64,000 nt of DNA from the NCBI RefSeq assembly GCF_002113125.1, contig NZ_NEJP01000008.1, positions 206,280-270,279 of the forward strand. The letters are read 5' to 3'. The DNA is from Pseudomonas sp. B20(2017). GTDB lineage: Bacteria > Pseudomonadota > Gammaproteobacteria > Pseudomonadales > Pseudomonadaceae. Position numbers and translations under genes: made by a program. This document shows, piece by piece, positions 18,769 to 26,974 of the stretch; position 1 is the first letter of the stretch, and every line of letters starts with the position of its first letter. The notes beneath the pieces are model-generated. The model saw only the letters and a program-made list of their open reading frames with translations, ran no database searches and was not told the DNA's origin.

Positions 18769-19767
18769 ATGGGATCCAACTACGCCAACTGGGACGTACC
18801 CGCATACATGCCTGTCATGACAGACGTTCGCCCTGCTTCGCAGGCATCTGTTGCGCTGGAGCGCGAAGAGCTTTTTCCGATACGTGAAGTGGCGCGTCTG
18901 ACCGGGGTCAACCCGGTCACGCTGCGCGCATGGGAACGCCGCTATGGATTGATCCAGCCGACACGCACCGAAAGTGGGCATCGGCTGTATTCGATGACCG
19001 ATATCGAGCGCGTTCGCAGCATCGTCGACTGGATTGATCGCGGTGTCGCGGTGAGCAAGGTCGGCAAGATCCTGGCCAAGACCGAGCCGATGAAAGCGCT
19101 GGCGCACATCATTCCCGATGATCTGGTTCAGGCGGACTATCTCCAGTGGCAGGAACAAGTCCAGCGAGCAGTCAGCTCATTCGACGATCAGTTGCTCGAT
19201 CGCGTCTATGGCCAGATTTTCTCGTCGTATGCCTTGCCTGTCGTTTTTCAGGACATCCTGATGCCGCTGTGGCTGCAAATGCTGCAGCGCCAGGACGCGT
19301 TCGGACAGACCAGCGAGTGGCTGTTCTTCGACGGTTTTCTGAGAGCGAAGGTGCTTCAGCGCATCGTCGTGCTGCGCGGCTCGCAACCGCGCAAAGTCAT
19401 CGTCAGCGCGCTGGCCGGTCAATGTCGTGAGCTGGAATTGCTGGTGGCGGCGCTGTTTCTCAGTGGCAATGACGCGGGCGTTCGTGTACTCACCACCGGG
19501 CAGCCATTTGATGAGCTGACACTGGTGTGCGAGAAAATCAAACCACAGGCACTGGTGCTGTTTTCCAATCACGCGCCTGCACCCGAGCTGCCCCGGCGCC
19601 TGAACCGTCTGGCGCTGAGTCTTGATTGTCAGTTGTTGCTGGCGGGCGATGCTGCCGATCTGGCGCAGGACAGCCTGGCCGGATCATCGGTCGGCTGTCT
19701 GGGCAATGAGGGGGCGACCATGCGCCAGCGCATGAATCAGTTTCTGGCGGGGACGCTGGATACCTGA
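18769..19767 (+). CDS. MerR-family regulator, class II LitR type (B12-domain-like but without B12 ligands)
   Basis: This 332-residue regulator has a MerR winged HTH (about 35-90: FPIREVARLTGVNPVTLRAWERRYG, YSMTDIERVRSIVDWI) and a C-terminal region that follows the cobalamin-binding CarH/LitR fold. However, the WxxxEH site reads SEWLFFDGFL and the DxHxxG site reads ALAGQCRELE, so the cobalamin ligands are missing. That defines class II LitR, which in P. putida works with a short LOV protein. AGGAG lies 5 nt before the ATG, so I keep this start. It faces the PilZ and LOV genes. Confidence 0.82.
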   Translation: MGSNYANWDVPAYMPVMTDVRPASQASVALEREELFPIREVARLTGVNPVTLRAWERRYGLIQPTRTESGHRLYSMTDIERVRSIVDWIDRGVAVSKVGKILAKTEPMKALAHIIPDDLVQADYLQWQEQVQRAVSSFDDQLLDRVYGQIFSSYALPVVFQDILMPLWLQMLQRQDAFGQTSEWLFFDGFLRAKVLQRIVVLRGSQPRKVIVSALAGQCRELELLVAALFLSGNDAGVRVLTTGQPFDELTLVCEKIKPQALVLFSNHAPAPELPRRLNRLALSLDCQLLLAGDAADLAQDSLAGSSVGCLGNEGATMRQRMNQFLAGTLDT

Positions 19768-19770
19768 GAC

Positions 19771-20376
19771 TCAGGTGTGCAGGGCAGGGTGGGTCAGACG
19801 ATGCTGTTGCAGGATGAACTGGCGCAGACGCTCGGTTTCGTCGGCATCGCTCTGGCTTAGTTCGTAAGCATAAAAGCCGCTCTCGGTTTCCCGCTCGAAC
19901 GTCCCGCGCAGGGAAATCCGCTCGTAGCCCGACGGGCTGAACCACAAGGCAAAATGCTTCGGCGGTTTGGTTTTGTTGCGCACTTCCAGCAGCACACCTT
20001 TGTGCGAAACCTCGTGAACCCACAGCGTGCCCGGCTGGCCCTTGGCATTTTCCAGTGCCACAGGCTCTTGCAGGGTCAGGCGCCATGGACGCACCATTGG
20101 CCCGTCTTCATAGATGCTCGGCACCCCAAGACGCAAATGCAGGGCGTGAAACTCGTCTTCCACCAGATGCAGCGGGAAGGTCATCTGCTGATTTTCGAAG
20201 TTGGCCTGGATGGTGACTTGCTCATGGGCCGCCAGGCGCGTGAGCAGATCACGGATCTGCGAACCACCATTGACCAGCAGGCTCGACGTCGCATCCCGCA
20301 CATTGAGTTGCGGGTTGTGTTGCATGGTCTGGATGAAATCCAGCTCATCCTGGGTCAGAAGGGCGTCGCGCTGCAT
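19771..20376 (-). CDS. PilZ-like flagellar-brake/c-di-GMP type protein
   Basis: The frame is open to 20430 (TTG), but I start at the ATG at 20376 (MQRDALLTQDELDF), giving 201 residues. The N-terminal half resembles a YcgR-N/PilZN beta domain (TIQANFENQQMTFPLHLVEDEFH). The C-terminal half looks like PilZ (VRPWRL ... EVSHKGVLLEV ... ERISLRGTF), but the RxxxR and D/NxSxxG motifs are degenerate (RPWR; E-V-S-H-K-G). Binding of c-di-GMP is therefore uncertain. It is 54 bp downstream of the LOV gene, probably cotranscribed, and ends 3 bp from the LitR stop. Confidence 0.62.
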   Translation of the reverse strand: MQRDALLTQDELDFIQTMQHNPQLNVRDATSSLLVNGGSQIRDLLTRLAAHEQVTIQANFENQQMTFPLHLVEDEFHALHLRLGVPSIYEDGPMVRPWRLTLQEPVALENAKGQPGTLWVHEVSHKGVLLEVRNKTKPPKHFALWFSPSGYERISLRGTFERETESGFYAYELSQSDADETERLRQFILQQHRLTHPALHT

Positions 20377-20430
20377 GGCTAACTCGAAATGAATAATTAC
20401 AAAGTCATTGGTGATTGTAGTTAATGACAA

Positions 20431-20907
20431 TTAGTTCGTTGTTTTGTTTGCGCCGTTCGTCGCTTTCAGTGTCGCAAGCTCTGCTTCGAGCGCCGCCACC
20501 TGGGCTTCCAGTTGCACAACCCGCTGCTGGGCCTTGACCTGAACCGTGACGTCCTTTTGCACGCCTACGAAGTAGGTCTGCCCATCATCGGCATTTTTTA
20601 CCGTCGACAAAGACAGTTCGTTCCAGAACGGTGTGCCGTCCTTGCGGTAATTGCGCAGGATTTCCCGGCATGAGCCACCGTTTTTCAATACATCGCGAAT
20701 CCGCTCCAGACTGGCCTGGTCGCGATCACCGGCCTGCAGGAAACGACAGTCCTGATAGAGAATTTCTTCGCTGGTATAGCCGGTCAGTTTTTCGAAAGCC
20801 GGATTCACGTAGATCAGGATGTTGTCCCGATCGCCTTCTTTTTCTGCCACCACGATTCCATCGTTCGACGCGTTGATCACCATTTGCAGCAGACTGGCAT
20901 TGATCAT
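20431..20907 (-). CDS. Short LOV blue-light photoreceptor
   Basis: This 158-residue protein is a single LOV/PAS core with short caps and no effector domain. The photoactive motif is YQDCRFLQAGDRDQ with the adduct-forming Cys54, and the conserved flavin-contacting Gln117 lies in GVQKDVT. NYRKDGTPFWNELSL is the conserved LOV strand. A C-terminal helix with coiled-coil heptads (about 124-150, QLEAQVAALEAELATL) replaces an output domain, as in the P. putida PpSB1/PpSB2-LOV proteins, which it closely resembles. It presumably signals by contact with the adjacent LitR-type regulator. Confidence 0.93.
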   Translation of the reverse strand: MINASLLQMVINASNDGIVVAEKEGDRDNILIYVNPAFEKLTGYTSEEILYQDCRFLQAGDRDQASLERIRDVLKNGGSCREILRNYRKDGTPFWNELSLSTVKNADDGQTYFVGVQKDVTVQVKAQQRVVQLEAQVAALEAELATLKATNGANKTTN

Positions 20908-21060
20908 CTATGAATCCCTTCAGTGGTCTCGACCGCTGGCATTCTAGAAGATCGATTGGCGCTGTCTACTGGCCATCAGCGCTTGTCGAGAGCCAATCGC
21001 AACAGGGCGCCGCCGGCTGTTACTATCGTCGCTCTTTTTTTCAGTTTCAGGATCAGATTG

Positions 21061-21516
21061 ATGAAAGTCGCCATCCTCTCCGGCTCGGTGTACGGCACGG
21101 CCGAAGAAGTCGCTCGCCACGCTCAGAGCCTGTTGAACGCCGCCGGTTTTGAAACCTTCTACAACTCGCGCGCCAGCCTCGCTGATCTCCAGGCCTTTGG
21201 CCCTGAAGCCTTGCTCGCCGTGACTTCGACCACCGGCATGGGCGAGTTGCCGGACAACCTGCAACCGTTGTATTCGTCCATTCGCGATCAACTGCCGGCG
21301 GCCTGGCGTGGCTTGCCTGGCGCGGTGATCGCGTTAGGCGACGCCAGCTACGGCGACACTTTCTGTGGCGGCGGCGAGCAACTGCGTGAGCTGTTCGGCG
21401 AACTCGGCGTGCGTGAAGTGCAGGACATGCTGCGCATCGACGCCAGCGAAAGCGTCACTCCAGAAACTGACGCCGAGCCTTGGCTGGAACAGTTGATCGC
21501 CACGCTCAAGGGGTGA
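21061..21516 (+). CDS. Flavodoxin-family protein (MioC-like)
   Basis: This 151-residue short flavodoxin has the FMN phosphate loop LSGSVYGTAEEVA (about 6-18), the TSTTGMGELPDN loop (about 60-71) and ALGDASYGDTFCGGG (about 96-110). The open frame extends to 20923, but the ATG at 21061 starts at the first beta strand. It acts as a one- or two-electron carrier; the partner is unknown. It lies between the LOV gene and a LysR regulator, which it overlaps by 11 bp at its 3' end. Confidence 0.9.
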   Translation: MKVAILSGSVYGTAEEVARHAQSLLNAAGFETFYNSRASLADLQAFGPEALLAVTSTTGMGELPDNLQPLYSSIRDQLPAAWRGLPGAVIALGDASYGDTFCGGGEQLRELFGELGVREVQDMLRIDASESVTPETDAEPWLEQLIATLKG

Positions 21517-22393
21517 TCCCGCGTTCGCGCAACAGCGCGAGCCAGGCCTGCGCAGCCTTCGACAGATAGGCGCCCCGGCGCCAGATGAAGGCGATGTCCC
21601 AGCGCAAATAGTCGGGCGCGTTCAAGGTCAGGCGTACTACGCCTGGCCGCACCAGTCCGCGCGCCACCACGCTGGGCAGCAACACCACGCCTTGCCCGGC
21701 CGCGACCAGCGCTGCGAGAAAATCCGCCTGCCCGCTGCGCCCGCCCTCCTTCGGGGTGAAGCCCATCTGCTGGCATGCCTGAAGCAAACGATCGTTGAGC
21801 ACGAAACTGCGCTGATACAGAAGGAACGGCGTATCGGCCAGTTCCTCCAGAGCGATTTCACCCTTTTTCGCCAGCGGGTGATCCACCGGTAGCAGCGCAT
21901 CGAGCGGTTCATCGCAGAAGGGCTGGAAGTCGAACTGTGGGTCTTTCGGCCGCAGACTGCCGCCCAGTTCCAGTTCACCGTTCAATACCGCCTGTTCGAT
22001 GTTGCGGCTGCCACCTTCGAGCAACTGCACGCTGATGTTCGGATAACGCCGGCGGTACTCGGCGAACAGCCCGGCAAACAACGCATCGCTGCCCAGCAAG
22101 GGCAAGCCGAGACGCAACACGCCGCGCGCCAGTTGACTGAGGTCATCCAGTTCACTGAGCAATTCATTGCGCAGGCGCAGCATGCCTTCGGCCCGTTGCA
22201 GCACCACGCTGCCGGCGGCGGTCAGGCGTAGCTGCGAGCCCAGTCGTTCGAGCAGCGGCGTGCCCAGGCTCTGTTCGAGCTGGGCGATCTGCTTGCTCAC
22301 GGCGGACTGACTGATGTGCAGGGTCTTCGCGGCTTGGGTGAAACCGCCCTGATGCATGACTTCGACGAAGCTTTTGAGCTGTTTGAATTCCAT
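21506..22393 (-). CDS. LysR-family transcriptional regulator (CidR-like)
   Basis: This 295-residue LysR protein has an N-terminal HTH (MEFKQLKSFVEVMHQGGFTQAA, QSAVSKQIAQLE) and a periplasmic-binding-like sensor domain (about 90-295). The ATG at 22393 gives the standard LysR start; the frame extends to 22471. It is divergent from lrgA-lrgB with a 95-bp spacer, so it likely controls them, by analogy with CidR and cidAB in Gram-positives. Confidence 0.9.
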   Translation of the reverse strand: MEFKQLKSFVEVMHQGGFTQAAKTLHISQSAVSKQIAQLEQSLGTPLLERLGSQLRLTAAGSVVLQRAEGMLRLRNELLSELDDLSQLARGVLRLGLPLLGSDALFAGLFAEYRRRYPNISVQLLEGGSRNIEQAVLNGELELGGSLRPKDPQFDFQPFCDEPLDALLPVDHPLAKKGEIALEELADTPFLLYQRSFVLNDRLLQACQQMGFTPKEGGRSGQADFLAALVAAGQGVVLLPSVVARGLVRPGVVRLTLNAPDYLRWDIAFIWRRGAYLSKAAQAWLALLRERGITP

Positions 22394-22488
22394 GGCCTGA
22401 TTCCAGATTGGAATGGCTTTGAGTCTAACAATTCGCTTCGGAGATGGCAGTCGGGTCCGTAAAATAGGCACCTGAAAGGAGCCCCCCG

Positions 22489-22875
22489 ATGAAAGCCTCG
22501 ACCGTTAAATACTTCTCCCGCCTGCTGGCCGAACTGGCCGTCCTGCTCGCTCTCTACCTGCTCGGCTGCCAGATCGCAGCGTGGCTGGCCTGGCCGATTC
22601 CCGGAGGCGTGATCGGCATGGCGCTGTTGCTGCTGGGTTTTGCGTTCGGCTGGATCAAACCGGCGGCGCTGCAAATGGGCGCAGGGTTGTTGATGGCCGA
22701 GATGCTGCTGTTCTTCATTCCGGCGCTGATGAGTCTGCTGGATTACGGCGCATTGCTGCGTGATGACGGCTGGCGGATCTTGTTGGTGATCGCGGCCAGT
22801 ACGCTGATGGTGATGCTGGTGACCGCGTTCACCGTGGAGCTGGCCGTGCGCCTGAGGCGGTCCCATGAAGCTTGA
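22489..22875 (+). CDS. LrgA/CidA-family membrane protein
   Basis: This 128-residue holin-like protein has four hydrophobic segments and the LrgA signature (QIAAWLAWPIPGGVIGMALLLLG, LLMAEMLLFFIPALMSLLDY). LrgA/CidA proteins affect murein hydrolase activity and cell lysis, and in some bacteria pyruvate or small-molecule efflux. GAAAGGAG lies before the ATG. The gene overlaps lrgB by 11 bp. Confidence 0.92.
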   Translation: MKASTVKYFSRLLAELAVLLALYLLGCQIAAWLAWPIPGGVIGMALLLLGFAFGWIKPAALQMGAGLLMAEMLLFFIPALMSLLDYGALLRDDGWRILLVIAASTLMVMLVTAFTVELAVRLRRSHEA

Positions 22876-23551
22876 GCTGATGCCGATGTTCTGGCTGGCG
22901 TTCACGTTGCTGGCTTATCTGTTCAGCCGCTGGCTGTATCGCCGGACCGGGCGTTACGTGCTGTCGCCACTTATTCTGGTCCCCGCGTTGCTGCTGGCGC
23001 TTGCCGTGCCGCTGCACACTGCTTATGCCGAATATTCGAGCAACACCCATTGGCTGATGCTGGTGCTCGGTCCGGTCACCGTGGCGTTCGCGGTGCCGAT
23101 CTGGCAGCAGCGACGTCTGCTGGTGCGGCATTGGTCGGCGTTGCTGCTGGGCATGCTGGCCGGCAGCGCGGCGTCGATCGCCACGTCGTTCGGCCTCGCG
23201 AAAGCACTGGCGCTGGACAGTTCGGTGACGCTGTCGCTGGTGCCGCGCTCGATCACCACGCCGTTCGCCATGCCGCTGGCGCAGGACCTCGGTGGCGTGC
23301 CGGAACTGACGGCGGTGTTCGTGATGTTCACCGGGGTATTCGGCGCCATGCTCGGCGGTGTATTGCTCAAGTGGCTGCCGTTGCGCAGCGCCCTGGCGCG
23401 CGGTGCATTGTTCGGCGTCGGTGCGCACGGTGCCGGGGTCAGCCGGGCCCATGAAGTGGGCGGCGAAGAAGGCTCGGTCGCGGGGCTGGTGATGGTGCTG
23501 ACGGGGCTGCTCAATCTGTTAGCCGCACCGTTGTTGGCGTCGTTGCTTTGA
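22865..23551 (+). CDS. LrgB/CidB-family membrane protein
   Basis: This 228-residue multi-pass protein carries the LrgB signature (ALDSSVTLSLVPRSITTPFAMPL, GVFGAMLGG, GVGAHGAGVSRAHEVG near residue 185). It is always paired with LrgA and thought to form a two-component membrane channel. It starts within the 3' end of lrgA, so the two are translationally coupled. The LysR gene upstream is the likely regulator. Confidence 0.93.
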   Translation: MKLELMPMFWLAFTLLAYLFSRWLYRRTGRYVLSPLILVPALLLALAVPLHTAYAEYSSNTHWLMLVLGPVTVAFAVPIWQQRRLLVRHWSALLLGMLAGSAASIATSFGLAKALALDSSVTLSLVPRSITTPFAMPLAQDLGGVPELTAVFVMFTGVFGAMLGGVLLKWLPLRSALARGALFGVGAHGAGVSRAHEVGGEEGSVAGLVMVLTGLLNLLAAPLLASLL

Positions 23552-23683
23552 CATGGATCCAAGCGGTTTGCGTAGCTGACTCGTTCAGTCATCAAGCTGG
23601 CTGCCAATGCAACTACACGACTGTGTGCAGCTGACTAGACTGCTGACAGGTGCAAAAACAATAAGAACTCTGAGGTGCATACA

Positions 23684-24466
23684 GTGAGCGTAGCCCCCGT
23701 TCCGTCGTCCTTGAATGTCAAAGACCAGGTCAGTGCCGCGGAATGGCAGACCCGTGTCGATCTCGCCGCCTGTTATCGTCTGGTCGCGCTGCATGGCTGG
23801 GACGATCTGATCTTCACCCACATTTCCGCCAAGGTGCCCGGCACCGAAGATTTCCTGATCAACCCGTTCGGCCTGATGTTCCATGAGATCACCGCTTCGA
23901 GCCTGGTGAAGGTTGATCAGGCCGGCAACAAGCTCATGGACAGTCCTTACGAAATCAATCCCGCCGGCTACACGATCCACAGCGCCGTGCACGAAGTGCG
24001 GCACGACGTGGCCTGCGTGCTGCACACCCACACCGCCTCCGGTGTCGCGGTATCGGCGCAGAAGCAGGGCGTGTTGCCGATCAGTCAGCAATCGCTGTTC
24101 GTGCTGTCGAGCCTGGCCTTTCATGCCTATGAAGGTGTGGCGCTCAACCATGAAGAGAAAGCGCGGTTGCAGGCGGATCTGGGTGACAACAATTTCCTGA
24201 TGCTGCACAACCACGGTCTGCTGACCTGTGGCGGCACCATCGCCGACACGTTCCTGATGATGTTCACCTTCCAGCGAGCTTGCGACATCCAGGTCATGGC
24301 GCAAACTGGCGGTGCCGAACTGATCGCCATCGAACCGCAGATTCTAGCAGGCGCCAAGGCGATGATCGCCGGCGTCACCAAAAGTGCTCAAGGCATGGGG
24401 GGCGCGCTGGCCTGGCCGGCGCTGCTGCGCAAACTCGATAAACAAGACCCGGGGTATAAACTCTAA
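23684..24466 (+). CDS. Class II aldolase/adducin-family protein
   Basis: This 260-residue protein is of the aldolase II/adducin head family. The zinc-ligand histidines are in VLHTHTASGV and MLHNHGLLTCG, and the ligand-binding Asn/Gly loop in THISAKVPG. Family enzymes cleave phospho-sugars or act on sugar-acid derivatives, but this long form is a group of unknown substrate. I use the GTG at 23684 (MSVAPVP), with GAGG 9 nt upstream; a GTG at 23675 overlaps that site. Its stop overlaps the hydrolase ATG (TAATG). Confidence 0.85.
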   Translation: MSVAPVPSSLNVKDQVSAAEWQTRVDLAACYRLVALHGWDDLIFTHISAKVPGTEDFLINPFGLMFHEITASSLVKVDQAGNKLMDSPYEINPAGYTIHSAVHEVRHDVACVLHTHTASGVAVSAQKQGVLPISQQSLFVLSSLAFHAYEGVALNHEEKARLQADLGDNNFLMLHNHGLLTCGGTIADTFLMMFTFQRACDIQVMAQTGGAELIAIEPQILAGAKAMIAGVTKSAQGMGGALAWPALLRKLDKQDPGYKL

Positions 24467-25368
24467 TGCCTCTCGCCGAGATTCCGCTGAGTGCCTGGCG
24501 CAAACGCAGCCAGTCGTTTGTCTTCCGCGGTCAGCCGATCCGTTACTGGACGGCCGGGCAGGGCGAACCGCTGCTGCTGATCCATGGCTTTCCGACGGCC
24601 AGTTGGGACTGGCATTACCTGTGGCAGCCGCTGTCCCAGCGCTACCGGGTGATTGCCTGCGACATGCTCGGTTTCGGCGACTCGGCCAAACCGCTGAATC
24701 ACACCTACAGCCTGCTGGAGCAGGCCGATCTGCAACAGGCCTTGCTGGCGCATCTGCAGGTCGAACAACCGGTGCACATTCTGGCCCACGACTACGGCGA
24801 CAGCGTTGCCCAGGAATTGCTGGCCCGGCATTACGAAGGTCGGATCGATGTCGCCAGCTGTGTGTTCCTCAACGGTGGTTTGTTCCCGGAAACCCACCGG
24901 CCGTTGCTGACGCAAAAGCTGCTGCTCAGCCCCCTGGGCTGGATGATCGGCCGGGCCTTCACCCGTGATGCGCTGGTGAAAAGCTTTCATCAGATCTTCG
25001 GCCCGGACACCCGGCCCAGCGAAAGCGAAATAGATGATTTCTGGAGCCTGATCGACTGCAATCGCGGGCCGCGGATCATGCACAAGCTGATCCAGTACAT
25101 TCCCGAGCGACGGGTCCAGCGTGATCGCTGGGTCGCGGCGATGCAACGCGGCGAAGTGTCGTTGCGGGTAATCGATGGCGAGGTCGATCCGATCTCCGGG
25201 GCGCACATGGTTGAACGTTATCGTGAGTTGATTCCCGATGCGGACACCGTGCTGTTGCCGGGCATCGGTCACTACCCGCAAACCGAAGCGCCCGTGCAGG
25301 TGCTCAAGCACTACCTCGAATTTCGCGATCACTTCGTGGTGCCGCCGCGCAAGGTGGCGTGCTCCTGA
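24466..25368 (+). CDS. Alpha/beta hydrolase, epoxide hydrolase/haloalkane dehalogenase-like
   Basis: This 300-residue hydrolase has an oxyanion HGFPTASWDW motif (His40-Gly41), a nucleophile elbow LAHDYGDSV with Asp109 (Asp-type nucleophile as in epoxide hydrolases and dehalogenases), a cap domain (about 130-225) and the catalytic His near residue 269 (GIGHYPQ). It is in an operon with the aldolase-type gene through a TAATG overlap. The physiological substrate is unknown. Confidence 0.86.
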   Translation: MPLAEIPLSAWRKRSQSFVFRGQPIRYWTAGQGEPLLLIHGFPTASWDWHYLWQPLSQRYRVIACDMLGFGDSAKPLNHTYSLLEQADLQQALLAHLQVEQPVHILAHDYGDSVAQELLARHYEGRIDVASCVFLNGGLFPETHRPLLTQKLLLSPLGWMIGRAFTRDALVKSFHQIFGPDTRPSESEIDDFWSLIDCNRGPRIMHKLIQYIPERRVQRDRWVAAMQRGEVSLRVIDGEVDPISGAHMVERYRELIPDADTVLLPGIGHYPQTEAPVQVLKHYLEFRDHFVVPPRKVACS

Positions 25369-25372
25369 GTTT

Positions 25373-25406
25373 GTGCCGGAGGCGCCTGGCGCCCCGGCAC
25401 GTTTTC
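25373..25406 (+). terminator. Terminator of the aldolase-hydrolase pair
   Basis: GTGCCGG and CCGGCAC enclose an inner GGCGCC-T-GGCGCC stem, with GTTTTCATC following, 5 bp after the hydrolase stop codon. Confidence 0.7.
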
Positions 25407-25520
25407 ATCATCCCCCAGCCTTATCGCGCACCATTCAGCCTCAGCCGTGTTCGTTGTGACCGCACGCTCTGTGCCTGACACTCAGGGACACTGTCCCTCA
25501 GGTCTGCTGGAGTTGCCCCG

Positions 25521-26432
25521 ATGAATGAGTCTGTGCGTTTCGAAGATAAAGTCGTGATCGTCACCGGAGCCGGTGGTGGTCTGGGACGCGCTCATGCTTT
25601 GCTGTTCGCCAAACAGGGCGCCAAAGTGCTGGTCAACGACCTCGGCGGCTCGACCCAGGGCGAAGGCGCCAACGCTTCGGCTGCCGATCGCGTGGTAGCG
25701 GAAATTCGCGAAGCTGGCGGCATCGCCGAAGCCAACCATGACTCGGTCACCGACGGCGACAAACTGGTGCAGAACGCCCTCGATGTGTTCGGCCGTGTCG
25801 ATGTGGTGGTGAATAACGCCGGGATTCTGCGCGACAAGACCTTCCACAAAATGGAAGACGCCGACTGGGATCTGGTCTATCGCGTTCACGTCGAAGGTGC
25901 CTACAAGGTGACCCGTGCCGCATGGCCGCACCTGCGTGAGCAAAACTACGGTCGAGTGATCTTCACCGCATCGACCTCGGGCATCTACGGCAACTTCGGC
26001 CAGTCCAACTACGGCATGGCCAAACTCGGTCTCTACGGCCTGACCCGCACCTTGGCCATTGAAGGTCGCAAGAACAACATCCTGGTCAACGCCATCGCCC
26101 CCACCGGCGGCACGCGCATGACCGAAGGCCTGATCCCGCCGCAAGTGTTCGAACAACTCAAACCGGAACTGGTCAGCCCGCTGGTGGTGTACCTGGCCAG
26201 CGAACAATGCCAGGAAACCTCGGGCCTGTTCGAAGTCGGTGGCGGCTGGATGGGCAAGGTGCGCTGGGAGCGCAGCCTGGGTGCCGGGTTCGATCCTCGC
26301 GTCGGGTTCTCCCCGGAAGACGTCGCGGCGCACTGGCAGCAGATCTGTGATTTCGAAGGCGCGGCGCATCCGAAGGACAACATCGAGGCGCTGAAGGAAA
26401 TGATGGGGAATTTGCAGAAGTATTCGCTCTGA
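25521..26432 (+). CDS. SDR oxidoreductase, MFE-2-type hydroxyacyl-CoA dehydrogenase-like
   Basis: This 303-residue short-chain dehydrogenase has an NAD(P) site VTGAGGGLGRA (about 14-24), NNAG near residue 98, a catalytic Ser in TASTSGIYG and YGMAK (YxxxK). The NDLGGSTQGEGA insert and the C-terminal extension GGWMGKVRWERS with a helix after residue 250 are typical of the (3R)-hydroxyacyl-CoA dehydrogenase unit of peroxisomal-type multifunctional enzymes. That suggests a fatty or acyl-CoA substrate, by inference only. GGAG lies about 10 nt before the ATG. Confidence 0.87.
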   Translation: MNESVRFEDKVVIVTGAGGGLGRAHALLFAKQGAKVLVNDLGGSTQGEGANASAADRVVAEIREAGGIAEANHDSVTDGDKLVQNALDVFGRVDVVVNNAGILRDKTFHKMEDADWDLVYRVHVEGAYKVTRAAWPHLREQNYGRVIFTASTSGIYGNFGQSNYGMAKLGLYGLTRTLAIEGRKNNILVNAIAPTGGTRMTEGLIPPQVFEQLKPELVSPLVVYLASEQCQETSGLFEVGGGWMGKVRWERSLGAGFDPRVGFSPEDVAAHWQQICDFEGAAHPKDNIEALKEMMGNLQKYSL

Positions 26433-26449
26433 TCCCCTGGGTTATCCGG

Positions 26450-26480
26450 CAGGACTTTCCCGGTCCTGCTTTCTCTTTTG
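26450..26480 (+). terminator. Weak terminator after the SDR gene
   Basis: GCAGGAC (26450-26456) and GTCCTGC (26464-26470) form a 7-bp stem, followed by TTTCTCTTTT. Confidence 0.65.
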
Positions 26481-26534
26481 AGCGCTCGCCTCATGAGCCT
26501 CTGCCGCTGACTTCCAGCTAAAACATCGCCCATA

Positions 26535-26562
26535 AAAAAGGCCGCTGCAAACGCAGCGGCCA
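26535..26562 (-). terminator. Strong hairpin terminator oriented for the minus strand
   Basis: GGCCGCTGC-AAAC-GCAGCGGCC (26541-26562), read on the minus strand, is followed by six T residues. No minus-strand gene lies upstream of it, so it may end an unannotated small RNA. Confidence 0.6.
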
Positions 26563-26974
26563 AGGTAAGACGTTGGATCAAGGAGCTACAAATCAACGTC
26601 AGTGAACACCGGGGGCGATGGATCGAAAAACGCTTTGTTCCATCAGAAATCATTGCCGACGACTCGGTCGCGGACTTCGTGCTTTCTGGCGGTCTGCCGT
26701 GAAAGCCCGCTCAGAATAAGGGCTGGCGCCTCAGGGAAAAATAGCGATTCCGGACATGCACTGTTACGGGGCATGCAACAGTGGCGCGCACCGGGTCGTC
26801 ATTATCCGTTGCGATGATAGTGGCCCATCCAGCCTGTTCATGGCGGGCGCAAAGTCTTGTCGCAGGCGGGGATTCATCCTTTCGAGCGACAGCGTGAATA
26901 CCTCCTTGGTGCGCTTATCGTCCCCGTGTGGCGGCAGTAGGGTGGGGCCTTCTGTCACTCACCGGGGAAGACGC

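Larger units (their letters stand above)
26433..26974. other. 542-bp intergenic region with two hairpins, no supported gene
   Basis: It holds a weak plus-strand terminator for the SDR gene, a strong hairpin at 26535-26562 oriented for the minus strand, and the promoter region of the DUF1302 gene. The open frame running from 26756 into the DUF1302 gene has no ribosome-binding site or signal-like sequence, so I treat it as non-coding. Confidence 0.6.

Noticed and set aside
26756..26974. Upstream extension of the DUF1302 frame
   Set aside because: No ribosome-binding site at 26756, and the signal peptide begins at the ATG at 26975.
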